From contig NC_050104.1 of NCBI RefSeq assembly GCF_902167145.1, positions 248,001-312,000 of the forward strand: 64,000 bases of DNA, read 5' to 3'. Every line of letters begins with the position of its first letter. The stretch's first letter is position 1. The translations under genes and the position numbers were made by a program. Origin of the DNA: Zea mays. Its lineage: Eukaryota > Streptophyta > Magnoliopsida > Poales > Poaceae. This document shows positions 24,100 through 39,300 of the stretch, in pieces. The notes under the pieces were generated by a model. It did not search any database, had not been told where the DNA came from, and saw only the letters and a list, made by a program, of their open reading frames with translations.

Positions 24100-27000
24100 T
24101 GGCCATTGATCATCAACCAGAGGCTCGTACACCTCACCCCATATATGTTTCCTTGCCATAGATCACATTCTTGGATTTCTGGTCGAGACCATTTCTTGGT
24201 CAAAAATCCGTAGGTGTTAGCCTTCAATATTATTGAAAATGGTCGTTCATGGCTATTTTCATAAAAAATGGGGGTTGTGTGGCCATTGATCTTCGACCAG
24301 AGGCTCATACACCTCACTACACATATGTTTCCTTGCCATAGATCACATTCTTGGATTTATGGTGGAGACCATTTCTTGGTCAAAATTCTGGAGGTGTTAG
24401 CCTTCACTGTCATTGAAAATGGTTGTTCATGGCTATTTTCGACAAAAATAGGGGTTGTGTGGCCATTGATCATCGACCAGAGGCTCGTACACCTCACCCC
24501 ACATATGTTTCCTTGCCATAGATCACATTCTTGGATTTCTGGTGGAGACCATTTCTTGGTCAAAAATCCATACGTGTTAGCCTTCTGTATTATTGAAAAT
24601 GGTCGTTGATCGCTATTTTAGACAAAAATGGGCGTTGTGTGGCCATTGATCATCGACCAGAGGCCCATACACCTCACCCCACATATGTTTCCTTTCCATA
24701 GATCACATTCTTGGATTTATGGTGGAGACCAATTCTTGGTGAAAAATCCGTAGGTGTTAGCCTTCAGTGTCATTGAAAATGGTCGTTCATGGCTATTTTC
24801 GACAAAAATGGGGGTTATGTGGCCATTGATCATCGACCAGAGGCTCGTACACCTCACCCCACATATGTTTCCTTGCCATAGATCACATTTTGGATTTCTG
24901 GTGGAGAACATTTCTTGGTCAAAAATCCGTAGGTGTTAGCCTTCGGTATTATTGAAAATGGTCGTTCATGGCTATTTTCGACAAAAATGGGGGTTGTGTG
25001 GCCATTGATCATCGACCAGAGGCTCATACACCTCACCCCACGTATGTTTCCTTGCCATAGATCACATTCTTGGATTTCTGGTGGAGACCATTTCTTGGTC
25101 AAAAATCCGTAGGTGTTAGCCTTCGGTATTATTGAAAATGGCCGTTCATGGCTATTTTCATCAAAAATAGGGGTTGTGTGGCCATTTATCATCGACCGGA
25201 GGCTCGTACACCTCACCTCACTTATGTTTCCTTGCCATAGATCACATTCTTGGATTTATGGTGGAGACCATTTCTTGGTCAAAAATCCGTAGGTGTTAGC
25301 CTTCCGTGTCATTGAAAATGGTCGTTCATGGCTATTTTCATCTAAAATGGGGGTTGTGTGGCCATTGATCATCGACCAGAGGCTCGTACACTTTACCACA
25401 CATATGTTTTCTTGCCATTGATCACATTCTTGGATTTCTGGTGGAGACCATTTCTTGGTCAAGAATCTGTTGGTGTTAGCCTTCGGTATTATTGAAAATG
25501 GTCGTTCATGGCTATTTTCGTCTAAAATGGGGGTTGTGTGGCCATTTATCATCGACCAGAGGCTTGTACACCTCACCCCACATATGTTTCCTTGCCATAG
25601 ATCACATTCTTGGATTTCTGGTGGAGACCATTTCTTGGTCAAAAATCCGTACATGTTAGCCTTCGGTATTATTGAAAATGGTCATTCATGGCGATTTTCG
25701 ACAAAAATGGGGGTTGTGTGGCCATTGATCATCGACCAGAGGCTCATAAACCTCACCCCACATATGTTTCATTGCCATAGATCACATTCTTTGATTTCTG
25801 GTGGAGACCATTTCTTGGTCAAAAATCCGAATGTGTTAGCCTTCGGTACTATTGAAAATGGTCGTTCATGGCTATTTCGACTAAAATAAGTGTTGTGTGG
25901 CCATTGATATTCGACCATAGGCTCATACACCTCACTACACATATGTTTCCTTGCCATACATCACATTCTTGGATTTATGGTGGAGACCATTTCTTGGTCA
26001 AAAATCCGTGAGTGTTAGCCTTCAGTGTCATTCAAAATGGTCGTTCATGGCTATTTTCGACAAAAATGGGGGTTGTGTGGCCATTGATCATCGACCAGAG
26101 ACTCGTACACCTCACCCCACATATGTTTCCTTGCCATAGATCACATTCTTGGATTTCTGGTGGAGACCATTTCTTGGGCAAAAATCTGAATGTGTTAGCC
26201 TTCGGTATTATTGAAAATGGTCATTCATGGCTATTTTCGACAAAAATGGGTGTTGTGGCCATTGATCTTCGACCAGAGGCACATACACCTCACTACACAT
26301 ATGTTTCCTTCCATATATCACATTCTTGGATTTATAGTGGAGACCATTTCTTGGTCAAAATTCCGTAGGTGTTAGCCTTCAGTGTCATTGAAAATGGTCG
26401 TTCATGGCTATTTTCGACAAAAATGGGGGTTGTGTGGCCATTGATCATCGACCAGAGGCTCGTACACCTCACCCCACATATGTTTCCTTGCCATAGATTA
26501 CATTCTCGGATTTCTGGTGGAGACCATTTCTTGGTCAAAAATCCATACGTGTTAGCCTTCGGTATTATTGAAAATGGTCGGTGATCGCTATTTTCGACAA
26601 AAATGGGCGTTGTGTGGCCATTGATCATCGGCTAGAGGCCCATACACCTCACCCCACATATGTTTCCTTGCCATAGATCACATTCTTGGATTTATGGTGG
26701 AGACCATTTCTTGGTCAAAAATCTGTAGGTGTTAGCCTTCAGTGTCATTGAAAATGGTCGTTCATGGCTATTTTCGACAAAAATGGGGGTTGTGTGGCCA
26801 TTGATCATCGACCAGAGGCTCATACACCTCACCCCACATATGTTTCCTTGCCATAGATCACATTTTGGATTTCTGGTGGAGAACATTTCTTGGTCAAAAA
26901 TCCGTAGGTGTTAGCCTTCGGTATTATTGAAAATGGTCGTTCATGGCTATTTTTGACAAAAATGGGGGTTGTGTGGCCATTGATAATCGACCAGAGGCTC

Positions 27001-28230
27001 ATACACCTCACCCCACGTATGTTTCCTTGCCATATATCACATTCTTGGATTTCTGGTGGAGACCATTTCTTGGTCAAAAATCCGTAGGTGTTAGCCTTCG
27101 GTATTATTGAAAATGGTCGTTCATGGCTATTTTCGACAAAAATGGGGGTTATGTGGCCATTGATCTTTGACTAGAGGCTCATACACCTCACTACACATAT
27201 GTTTCCTTGCCATAGATGACATTCTTGGATTTATGGTGGAGACCATTTCTTGGTCAAAAATCCGTAGGTGTTAGCCTTCCATTTCATTGAAAATGGTCGT
27301 TCATGGCTATTTTCATAAAAAATGGGGGTTGTGTGGCCATTTATCATCGACCAGAGGCTCGTACACCTCACCTCACATATGTTTCCTTGCCATATATCAC
27401 ATTCTTGGATTTATGGTGGAGACCATTTCTTGGTCAAAAATCCGTAGGTGTTAGCCTTCCATTTCATTGAAAATGGTCGTTCATGGCTATTTTCGACAAA
27501 AATGGGGGTTCTTTGGCCATTGATCATCGACCAGAGGCTCGTACACTTTACCCCACATATGTTTTCTTGCCATTGATCACATTCTTGGATTTCTGGTGGA
27601 GACCATTTCTTGGTCAAGAATCTGTTGGTGTTAGCCTTCAGTATTATTGAAAATGGTCGTTCATGGCTATTTTCGTCTAAAATGGGGGTTGTGTGGCCAT
27701 TTATCATCGACCAGAGGCTCGTACACCTCACCCCACATATGTTTCCTTGCATAGATCACATTCTCGGATTTCTGGTGGAGACCATTTCTTGGTCAAAAAT
27801 CCATACGTGTTAGCCTTCTATATTATTGAAAATGGTAGTTGATCGCTATTTTCGACAAAAAATGGGCGTTGTGTGGCCATTGATCATCGACCAGAGGCCC
27901 ATACACCTCACCCCACATATATTTCCTTGCCATAGATCACATTCTTGGATTTATGGTGGAGACCAATTCTTGGTCAAAAATACGTAGGTGTTAGCCTTCG
28001 GTATTATTGAAAATGGTCGTTCATGGCTATTTTCGACAAAAATGGGGGTTATGTGGCCATTGATCTTTGACTAGAGGCTCATACACCTCACTACACATAT
28101 GTTTCCTTGCCATAGATGACATTCTTGGATTTATGGTGGAGACCATTTCTTGGTCAAAAATCCGTTGGTGTTAGCCTTCGATATTATTGAAAATGGTCGT
28201 TCATGGCTATTTTTGACTAAAATGGGGGTT
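24100..28230 (-). repeat. Tandem segmental duplication of 11-12 monomers
   Basis: Linked variants at 24.1-25.2 kb recur at 26.1-27.2 kb with an offset of about 1,975 bp (11 monomers). They include the GTTGATCGCTATTTT / GGTGATCGCTATTTT monomer (24,605 and 26,580), a GAGGCCCATACACC monomer, and a one-base-short ATCACATTTTGGATTTC form (24,886 and 26,861). Further right the offset becomes about 2,155 bp (25,455 and 27,610, AAGAATCTGTTGG), indicating one extra monomer in the second copy. A five-monomer repeat (about 900 bp) linked to ATCTTTGACTAGAGG is also present (27,165 and 28,065). Boundaries are approximate. Confidence 0.7.
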
Positions 28231-30149
28231 GTGTGGCCATTTATCATCGACCAGAGGCTCGTACACCTCACCCCACATATGTTTCCTTGCCATAGATCAC
28301 ATTCTTGGATTTCTGGTGGAGACCATTTAATGGTCAAAAATCTGTACGTGTTAGCCTTCAGTATTATTGAAAATGGTCATTCATGGTTATTTTCGACAAA
28401 AATGGGGGTTGTGTGGCCATTGATCATCGACCAGAGGCTCGTAAACCTCACCCCACATATGTTTCCTTGCCATAGATCACATTCTTTGATTTCTGCTGGA
28501 GACCATTTCTTGGTAAAAAATCTGAATATTTTAGCCTCCGGTACTATTGAAAATGGTCGTTCATGGCTATTTTCGACAAAAATGGGGGTTGTGTGGCCAT
28601 TGATATTCGACCAAAGGCTCGTACACCTCACTACACATGTTTTCTATCCATAGATCACATTCTTGGATTTATGGTGGAGACCATTTCTTGGTCAAAAATC
28701 CGTAGGTGTTAGCGTTCAGTGTCATTCAAAATGGTCGTTCATGGCTATTTTCGACAAAAATGGGGTTTGTGTGGCCATTGATCATCGACCAGAGGCTCGT
28801 ACACTTAACCCCACATATGTTTTATTGCCATAGATCACATTCTTGGATTTCTGGTGGGGACCATTTCTTGGTCAAAATCCGTTGGTGTTAGCCTTCGGTA
28901 TTATTGAAAATGGTCGTTCATGGCTATTTTCGACAAAATGGGGGTTGTGTGGCCATTGATCATCGACCAGAGGCTTATACACCTCACCCCACATATGTTT
29001 ACTTGCCATAGATCGCATTCTTGGATTTCTAGTGGAGACCCTTTCTTGGGCAAAAATCCGAATGTGTTAGCCTTCGGTGTTATTGAAAATTGTCATTCAT
29101 GGCTATTTTCGACAAAAATGGGGGTTGTGTGGCCATTGATCTTTGACCAGAGGCTCATACACCTCACTACACATATGTTTCCTTGCCATAGATCACATTC
29201 TTGGATTTATGGTGGAGACCATTTCTTGGTCAAAAATCCGTAGGTGTTAGCCTTCAGTGTCATTGAAAATGGTCGTTCATGGATATTTTCGACAAAAATT
29301 AGGGTTGTGTGGCCATTGATCGTCGACCAGAGACTCATACACCTCACCCCACATATGTTTCCTTGCCGTAGATCACATTCTTGGATTTCTGGTGGAGACC
29401 ATTTCTTCGTCAAAAATCCGTAGGTGTTAGCCTTCGGTATTATTGAAAATGGTCGTTCATGGCTATTTTCGACAAAAATGGGGGTTGTGTGGCCATTGAT
29501 CATCGACCAGAGGCTCATACACCTCACCCCACATATGTTTCCTTGCCATAGATCACATTCTTGGATTTCGGGTGGAGAACATTTCTTGGTCAAAAATCCG
29601 TAGGTGTTAGCCTCTAGTATTATTGAAAATGGTCGCTCATGGCAAATTTCATAAAAAATGGGGGTTGTGTGGTCATTTATGATCGACTAGAGGCTCATAA
29701 ACCTCACCCCACATATGTTTCCTTGCCATAGATCACATTCTTGGATTTCTGGTGGAGACCATTTCTTGGTCAAAAACTCGTACGTGTTAGCCTTCGGTAT
29801 TATTGAAAATGGTCGTTCATGGCTATTTTCGGCAAAATGGGGGTTGTGTGGCCATTGATCATCGACCAGAGGCTCGTACACCTCACCCCACATATGTTTC
29901 CTTGCCATAGATCACATTCTTGGATTTCTGGTGGAGACCATTTCTTGGGCAAAAATCCGAATGTCCTTTGGTATTTTTGAAAATGGTCATTCATGGCTAT
30001 TTTCGACAAAAATGGCGGTTGTGTGGCCATTGATCATCGACCAGAGGCTCATACACCTCACTACACATATGTTTCCTTGCCATAGATCACATTCTTGGAT
30101 TTATGGTGGAGACCATTTCTTGGTCAAAAATCCGTAGGTGTTAGCCTTC

Positions 30150-32437
30150 AGTGTCATTGAAAATGGTCGTTCATGGCTATTTTCGACAAAAATTAGGGTT
30201 GTGTGGCCATTGATCGTCGACCAGAGGCTCATACCCATCACCCTCACATATGTTTCCTTGCTGTAGATCACATTCTTGGATTTCTGGTGCAGACCAATTC
30301 TTGGTCAAAAATTCGTAGGTGTTAGCCTTCAGTATTATTGAAAATGGTCGTTCATGGCTATTTTCGACAAAAATGGGGGTTGTGTGGCCATTGATCATCG
30401 ACCAGAGGCTTATACACCTCACCCCACATATGTTTCCTTGCCATAGATCACATTCTTGGATTTCTGGTGGAGACCATTTCTTGGTCAAAAATCCATAGGT
30501 CTTAGCCTCTAGTATTATTGAAAATGGTTGCTCATGGCTATTTTCATAAAAAATGGGGGTTGTGTGGCCATTTATCATCGACTAGAGGCTCATAAACCTC
30601 ACCCCACATATGTTTCCTTGCCATAGATCACATTCTTGGATTTCTGGTGGAGACCATTTCTTGGTCAAAAACTCGTACGTTTTAGCCCAAGGTATTATTG
30701 AAAATGTCGTTCATGGCTATTTTCGGCAAAATGGGGGTTGTGTGGCCATTGATCATCGACCAGACGCTCTTACACCTCACCCCACATATGTTTCCTTGCC
30801 ATAGATCACATTCTTGGATTTCTGGTGGAGACCATTTCTTGGTCAAAAATCCGAATGTGTTAGCCTTTGGTATTTTTGAAAATGGTCATTCATGGCTATT
30901 TTCGACAAAAATGGGGGTTGTGTGGCCATTGATATTCGACCAGAGGCTCATACACCTCACCCCACATATGTTTCCTTGCCATAGATCACATTCTTGGATT
31001 TCTGGTGGAGACCATTTCTTGGTCAAAAATCCGTAGGTGTTAGCCTCTAGTATTATTGAAAATGGTGGCTCATGGCTATTTTCATAAAAAATGGGGGTTG
31101 TGTGGCCATTTATCATCGACTAGAGGCTCATAAACCTCACCCCACATATGTTTCCTTGCCATAGATCACATTCTTGGATTTCTGGTGGAGACCATTTCTT
31201 GGTCAAAAACTCGTACGTGTTAGCCTTCGGTATTATTGAAAATGGTCGTTCATGGCTATTTTCGGCAAAATGGGGGTTGTGTGGCCATTGATCATCGACC
31301 AGAGGCTCGTACACCTCACCCCACATATGTTTCCTTGCCATAGATCACATTCTTGGATTTTTGAAAATGGTCATTATATTCATGGCTATTTTCGACAAAA
31401 ATGGGGGTTGTGTGGCCATTGATCTTCGACCAGAGGCTCATACACCTCACTACACATATGTTTCCTTTCCATAGATCACATTCTTGGATTTATGGTGGAC
31501 ACCATTTCTTGGTCAAAAATCCGTAGGTGTTAGCCTTCAGTGTCATTGAAAATGGTCGTTCATGGCTATTTTTGACAAAAATTAGGGTTGTGTGGCCATT
31601 GATCGTCGACCAGAGGCTCATACAACTCACCCCACATATGTTTCCTTGCCGTAGATCACATTCTTGGATTTCTGGTGGTGACCATTTCTTGGTCAAAAAT
31701 CCGTAGGTGTTAGCCTTCGGTATTATTGAAAATGGTCGTTCATGGCTATTTTCGACAAAAATGGGGGTTGTGTGGCCATTTATCATCGATCAGAGGCTCA
31801 TACACCTCACCCCACATGTGTTTCCTTGCCATAGATCGTATTCTTGGATTTCTGGTGGAGACCATTTCTTGGACAAAAATCCGTAGGTGTTAGCCTCTAG
31901 TATTATTGAAAATGGTCGCTCATGGCTATTTTCATAAAAAATGGGGGTTGTGTGGCCATTTATCATCGACTAGAGGCTCATAAACGTAACCCCACATATG
32001 TTTCCTTGCCATAGATCACATTCTTGGATTTCTGGTGCAGACCATTTCTTGGTCAAAAACTCGTACGTGTTAGCCTTCGGTATTATTGAAAATGGTCGTT
32101 CATGGCTATTTTCGGCAAAATGGGGGTTGTGTGGCCGTTGGTCATCGACCAGAGGCTCGTACACCTCACCCCACATATGTTTCCTTGCCATAGATCACAT
32201 TCTTGTATTTCTGGTGGAGACCATTTCTTGGGCAAAAATCCGAATGTGTTAGCCTTTAGTATTTTTGAAAATGGTCATTCATGGCTATTTTCGTCAAAAA
32301 TGGGGGTTGTGTGGCCATTGATCTTCGACCAGAGGCTCATACACCTCACTACACATATGTTTCCTTGCCATAGATCACATTCTTGGATTTATGGTGGAGA
32401 CCATTTCTTGGTCAGAAATCCATAGGTGTTAGCCTTT
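30150..32437 (-). repeat. Segmental duplication of 2,288 bp, copy 1
   Basis: This block and the next share private variants at a constant offset of 2,288 bp: ACCCATCACCCTCACATATG (30,232 and 32,520), TTTTAGCCCAAGG (30,680 and 32,968), CAGACGCTCTTACACC (30,761 and 33,049), the aberrant TCATTATATTCATGG (31,371 and 33,659) and AAACGTAACCCCAC (31,983 and 34,271). The offset is not a multiple of 180 because each copy contains a shortened monomer next to TCATTATATTCATGG, where GATTTTTGAAAATGG joins two positions about 80 bp apart in the consensus. The deletion therefore predates the duplication. Confidence 0.85.
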
Positions 32438-34590
32438 AGTGTCATTGAAAATGGTCGTTCATGGCTATTTTCGACAAAAATTAGGGTTGTGTGGCCATTG
32501 ATCGTCGACCAGAGGCTCATACCCATCACCCTCACATATGTTTCCTTGCTGTAGATCACATTCTTGGATTTCTGGTGCAGACCAATTCTTGGTCAAAAAT
32601 TCGTAGGTGTTAGCCTTCAGTATTATTGAAAATGGTCGTTCATGACTATTTTCGACAAAAATGGGGGTTGTGTGGCCATTGATCATCGACCAGAGGCTTA
32701 TACACCTCACCCCACATATGTTTCCTTGCCATAGATCACATTCTTGGATTTCTGGTGGAGACCATTTCTTGGTCAAAAATCCATAGGTCTTAGCCTCTAG
32801 TATTATTGAAAATGGTCGCTCATGGCTATTTTCATAAAAAATGGGGGTTGTGTGGCCATTTATCATCGACTAGAGGCTCATAAACCTCACCACACATATG
32901 TTTCCTTGCCATAGATCACATTCTTGGATTTCTGGTGGAGACCATTTCTTGGTCAAAAACTCGTACGTTTTAGCCCAAGGTATTATTGAAAATGTCGTTC
33001 ATGGCTATTTTCGGCAAAATGGGGGTTGTGTGGCCATTGATCATCGACCAGACGCTCTTACACCTCACCCCACATATGTTTCCTTGCCATAGATCACATT
33101 CTTGGATTTCTGGTGGAGACCATTTCTTGGTCAAAAATCCGAATGTGTTAGCCTTTGGTATTTTTGAAAATGGTCATTCATGGCTATTTTCGACAAAAAT
33201 GGGGGTTGTGTGGCCATTGATATTCGACCAAAGGCTCATACACCTCACCCCACATATGTTTCCTTGCCATAGATCACATTCTTGGATTTCTAGTGGAGAC
33301 CATTTCTTGGTCAAAAATCCGTAGGTGTTAGCCTCTAGTATTATTGAAAATGGTGGCTCATGGCTATTTTCATAAAAAATGGGGGTTGTGTGGCCATTTA
33401 TCATCGACTAGAGGCTCATAAACCTCACCCCACATATGTTTCCTTGCCATAGATCACATTCTTGGATTTCTGGTGGAGACCATTTCTTGGTCAAAAACTC
33501 GTACGTGTTAGCCTTCGGTATTATTGAAAATGGTCGTTCATGGCTATTTTCGGCAAAATGGGGGTTGTGTGGCCATTGATCATCGACCAGAGGCTCGTAC
33601 ACCTCACCCCACATATGTTTCCTTGCCATAGATCACATTCTTGGATTTTTGAAAATGGTCATTATATTCATGGCTATTTTCGACAAAAATGGGGGTTGTG
33701 TGGCCATTGATCTTCGACCAGAGGCTCATACACCTCACTACACATATGTTTCCTTTCCATAGATCACATTCTTGGATTTATGGTGGACACCATTTCTTGG
33801 TCAAAAATCCGTAGGTGTTAGCCTTCAGTGTCATTGAAAATGGTCGTTCATGGCTATTTTTGACAAAAATTAGGGTTGTGTGGCCATTGATCGTCGACCA
33901 GAGGCTCATACAACTCACCCCACATATGTTTCCTTGCCGTAGATCACATTCTTGGATTTCTGGTGGTGACCATTTCTTGGTCAAAAATCCGTAGGTGTTA
34001 GCCTTCGGTATTATTGAAAATGGTCGTTCATGGCTATTTTCGACAAAAATGGGGGTTGTGTGGCCATTTATCATCGATTAGAGGCTCATACACCTCACCC
34101 CACATGTGTTTCCTTGCCATAGATCGTATTCTTGGATTTCTGGTGGAGACCATTTCTTGGACAAAAATCCGTAGGTGTTAGCCTCTAGTATTATTGAAAA
34201 TGGTCGCTCATGGCTATTTTCATAAAAAATGGGGGTTGTGTGGCCATTTATCATCGACTAGAGGCTCATAAACGTAACCCCACATATGTTTCCTTGCCAT
34301 AGATCACATTCTTGGATTTCTGGTGCAGACCATTTCTTGGTCAAAAACTCGTACGTGTTAGCCTTCGGTATTATTGAAAATGGTCGTTCATGGCTATTTT
34401 CGTCAAAAATGGGGGTTGTGTGGCCATTGATCTTCGACCAGAGGCTCATACACCTCACTACACATATGTTTCCTTGCCATAGATCACATTCTTGGATTTA
34501 TGGTGGAGACCATTTCTTGGTCAGAAATCCATAGGTGTTAGCCTTTAGTGTCATTGAAAATGGTCGTTCATGGCTATTTTCGACAAAAAT
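32438..34590 (-). repeat. Segmental duplication of about 2.2 kb, copy 2
   Basis: Second copy of the preceding block. It follows copy 1 faithfully to about 34,403 and then jumps: sequence from 34,403 corresponds to 32,291 and not to the 2,288-bp partner at 32,115. One monomer (about 176 bp) was thus lost at the end of this copy, joining CTATTTTCG from one monomer to TCAAAAATGGGGG of the next. Matching becomes weaker after about 34,560. Confidence 0.8.
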
Positions 34591-36319
34591 GGGGGTTGTG
34601 TGGCCATTGATCATCGACTAGAGGCTCGTACACTTCACCCCACATATGTTTTCTTTCCATAGATCACATTCTTGGATTTCAGGAGGAGACCATTCCTTGG
34701 TCAAAAATCTGTTGGTGTTAGCCTTCAGTATTATTGAAAATGGTCGTTCATGGCTATTTTCGACTAAAATGGGGGTTGTGTGGCCATTTATCATCGACCA
34801 GAGGCTCGTGCAATTCACCCCACATTTGTTTCCTTGCCATAGATCACATTCTTGGATTTCTGGTGGAGACCATTTCTTGGTCAAAAATCCGTACGTGTTA
34901 GCCTTCGGTATTATTGAATATGGTCATTCATGGCTATTTTCGACAAAAATGGGGGTTGTGTGGCCAATGATCATCGACCAAAGGCTCGTACACCTCACCC
35001 CACATTTGTTTCCTTGCCATAGATCACATTCTTGGATTTCCGGTGGAGACCATTTCTTGGTCAAAAATCTGTACGTGTTAGCCTTCAGTATTATTGAAAA
35101 TGGTCATTCATGGCTATTTTCGACAAAAATGGGGGTTGTGTGGCCATTGATCATCGACCAGAGGCTCGTAAACCTCACCCCACATATGTTTCCTTGCCAT
35201 AGATCACATTCTTTGATTTCTGGTGGAGACCATTTCTTGGTCAAAAATCTGAATGTGTTAGCCTTCGGACTATTGAAAATGGTCGTTCATGGCTATTTTG
35301 GACAAAAATGGGGGTTGTGTGGCCATTGATATTCGACCAGAGGCTGATAGACCTCACTACACATATGTTTCCTTGCCATAGATCACATTCTTGGATTTAT
35401 GGTGGAGACCATTTCTTGGTCAAAAATCCGTAGGTGTTAGCCTTAAGTGTCATTGAAAATGGTTGTTCATGGCTATTTTCGACAAAAATAGGGGTTGTGT
35501 GGCCATTGATCATCGACCAGAGGCTCGTACACCTCACCCCACATATGTTTCCTTGCCATAGATCATATTCTTGGATTTCTAGTGGAGACCATTTCTTGGT
35601 CAAAAATCCGTAGGTGTTAGCCTTCGGTATTATTGAAAATGGTCGTTCATGGCTATTTTCGACAAAAATGGGGGTTGTGTGGCTATTGATCATCAACCAG
35701 AGGCTCATACACCTCACCCCACATATGTTTCATTGCCATAGATCACAATCTTGGATTTCTGGTGGAGACCATTTCTTGGTAAAAAATCCGTAGGTGTTAG
35801 CCTCTAGTATTAATGAAAATGGTCGTTCATGGCTATTTTCATCAAAAATGGAGGTTGTGTGGCCATTTATCATCGACCAGAGGCTCGTACACCTCACCCC
35901 ACATAAGTTTCCTTGCCATAGATCAATTCTTGGATTTCTGGTGGAGACCATTTCTTGGTCAAAAATTCGTACGTGTTAGCCTTCGGTATTATTGAAAATG
36001 GTCGTTCATGGCTATTTTCGATAAAATGGGGGTTGTGTGGCCATTGATCATCGACCAGAGCCTCGTACACCTCACCCCACATATGTTTCCTTGCCATAGA
36101 TCACATTCTTGGATTTTTGATGGAGACCATTTCTTGGGCAAAAATCCGAATGTGTTAGCCTTCGGTATTCATGAAAATGGTCATTCATGGCTTATTTCGA
36201 CAAAAATGGGGGTTGTGTGGCCATTGATCTTCGACCAGAGGCTCATACACCTCACTACACATATGTTTCCTTGCCATAGATCAAATTCTTGGATTTATGG
36301 TGGAGACCATTTCTTGGTC

Positions 36320-39300
36320 AAAAATCCATAGGTGTTAGCCTTCAGTGTCATTGAAAATGGTCGTTCATGGCTATTTTCGACAAAAATGGGGGTTGTGTGG
36401 CCATTGATCATCGACCAGAGGCTCGTACACTTCACCCCACATATGTTTTCTTGCCATAGATCACATTCTTGGATTTCTGGTGGAGACCATTTCTTGGTCA
36501 AAAATCTGTTGGTGTTAGCCTTCGGTATTATTCAAAATGGTCGTTCATGGCTATTTTTGACTAAAATGGGGGTTGTGTGGCCATTTATCATCGACCAAAG
36601 GCTCGTACACCTCACCCCACATATGTTTCCTTTTCATAGATAACATTCTTGGTTATCTGGTGGAGACCATTTCTTGGTCAAAAATCCGTACGTGTTAGCC
36701 TTCGGTATTATTGAAAATGGTCATTCATGGCTATTTTCGACACAAATGGGGGTTTTGTGGCCATTGATCTTCGACCAGAGGCTCATACACCTCACTACAC
36801 ATATGTTTCCTTGCCATAGATCACATTCTTGGATTTATGGTGGAGACCATTTCTTGGTCAAAAATCCATAGGTGTTAGCCTTCAGTGTCATTGAAAATGG
36901 TCGTTCATGGCTATTTTCGACAAAAATGGGGGTTGTGTGGCCATTGATCATCGACCAGAGGCTCGTACACTTCACCCCACATATGTTTTCTTGCCATAGA
37001 TCAGAATCTTGGATTTCTCGTGGAGACCATTTGTTGGTCAAAAATTCGTAGGTGTTAGCCTTCAGTGTCATTGAAAATGGTCATTCATGGCTATTTTCGA
37101 CAAAAATGGGGGTTGTGTCGCCATTGATCATCGACCAGAGGATCGTACACCTCGCCCCACATAAGTTTCCTTGCCATATATCACATTCTTGGATTTCTGG
37201 TGGAGACCATTTCTTGGTCAAAAATCCGTAGGTGTTAGCCTTCGGTATTATTGAAAATGGTCGTTCATGGCTACTTTCGACAAAAATGGGGGTTGTGTGG
37301 CAATTGATCATCGACAAAAGGCTCATACACCTCACCCACATGTGTTTCCTTGCCATAGATCACATTCTTGGATTTCTTGTGGTGACCATTTCTTGGTCAA
37401 AAATCTGTAGGTGTTAGCCTTCGGTATTATTGAAAATGGTCGTTCATGGCTATTTTTGACAAAAATGGGGGTTGTGTGGCCATTGATCATCGACCAAAGG
37501 CTCATACACCTCACCCCACATATGTTTCCTTGCCATAGACCACATTCTTGGATTTCTGGTGGAGACCATTTGTTGGTCAAAAATCCGTAGGTGTTAGCTT
37601 TCGGTATTATTGAAAATGGTCGTTCATGGCTATTTTCATCAAAAATGGGGGTTGTGTGGCCATTTATCATCGACCAGACGCTCATACACCTCACCCCACA
37701 TATGTTTCCTTGACATAGAGCACACTCTTGGATTTCTGGTGGGGACCATTTCTTGGTCAAAAATTCGTACGTGTTAGCCTTCGGTATTATTGAAAATGGT
37801 CGTTCATGGCTATTTTCGACAATAATGGGGGTTGTGTGGCCATTGATATTCGACCAGAGGCTCATAGACCTCACTACACATATGTTTCCTTGCCATAGAT
37901 CACATTCTTGGATTTATGGTGGAGACCATTTCTTGGTCAAAAATCCGTAGGTGTTAGCCTTAAGTGTCATTGAAAATGTTTGTTCATGGCTATTTTCGAC
38001 AAAAATAGGGGTTGTGTGGCCATTGATCATCGACCTGAGGCTCGTACACCTCACCCCACATATGTTTCCTTGCCATAGATCATATTCTTGGATTTCTAGT
38101 GGAGACCATTTCTTGGTCAAAAATCCGTACGTGTTAGCCTTCGGTATTATTGAAAATGGTCGTTCATGGCTATTTTTGACAAAAATGGGGGTTGAGTGGC
38201 CATTGATCATCAACCAGAGGCTCATACACCTCACCCCACATTTGTTTCCTTGCCATAGATCACATTCTTGGATTTCTGGTGGAGACCATTTCTTGGTCAG
38301 AAATCCATAGGTGTTAGCCTTTAGTGTCATTGAAAATGGTCGTTCATGGTTATTTTCGACAAAAATGGGGGTTGTGTGGCCATTGATCATCGACCATAGG
38401 CTCGTACACTTCACTCCACATATGTTTTCTTGCCATATATCACATTCTTGGATTTCTGGAGGAGATCATTTCTTGGTCAAAAATCTGTTGGTGTTAGCCT
38501 TCGGTATTGTTGAAAATGGTCGTTCATGGCTATTTTCGACTAAAATGGGGGTTGTGTGGCCATTTATCATCGACCGGAGGCTCGTACAATTCACCCCACA
38601 TATGTTTCCTTGCCATAGATCACATTCTTGGATTTCTGGTGGAGACCATTTCTTGGTCAAAAATCCGTACGTGTTAGCCTTCTGTATTATTGAAAATGGT
38701 AATTCATGGCTATTTTCGACACAAATGGGGGTTGTGTGGCCATTGATCTTCGACCAGAGGCTCATACACCTCACTACACATATGTTTCCTTGCCATAGAT
38801 CACATTCTTGGATTTATGGTGGAGACCATTTCTTGGTCAAAAATCCATAGGTGTTAGCCTTCAGTGTCATTGAAAATGGTCGTTCATGGCTATTTTTGAC
38901 AAAAATGGTGGTTGTGTGGCCATTGATCATCGACCAGAGGCTCGTACACTTCACCCCACATATTTTTTCTTGCCATAGATCAGAATCTTGGATTTCTCGT
39001 GGAGACCATTTGTTGGTCAAAAATTCGTAGGTGTTAGCCTTCAGTGTCATTCATGGCTATTTTCGACAAAAATGGGGGTTGTGTCGCCATTGATCATCGA
39101 CCAGAGTATCGTACACCTCACCCCACATAAGTTTCCTTGCCATATATCACATTCTTGGATTTCTGGTGGAGACCATTTCTTGGTCAAAAATCCGTAGGTG
39201 TTGGCCTTCGGTATTATTGAAAATGGTCGTTCATGGCTACTTTCGACAAAAATGGGGGTTGTGTGGCAATTGATTATCGACAAAAGGCTCATACACCTCA

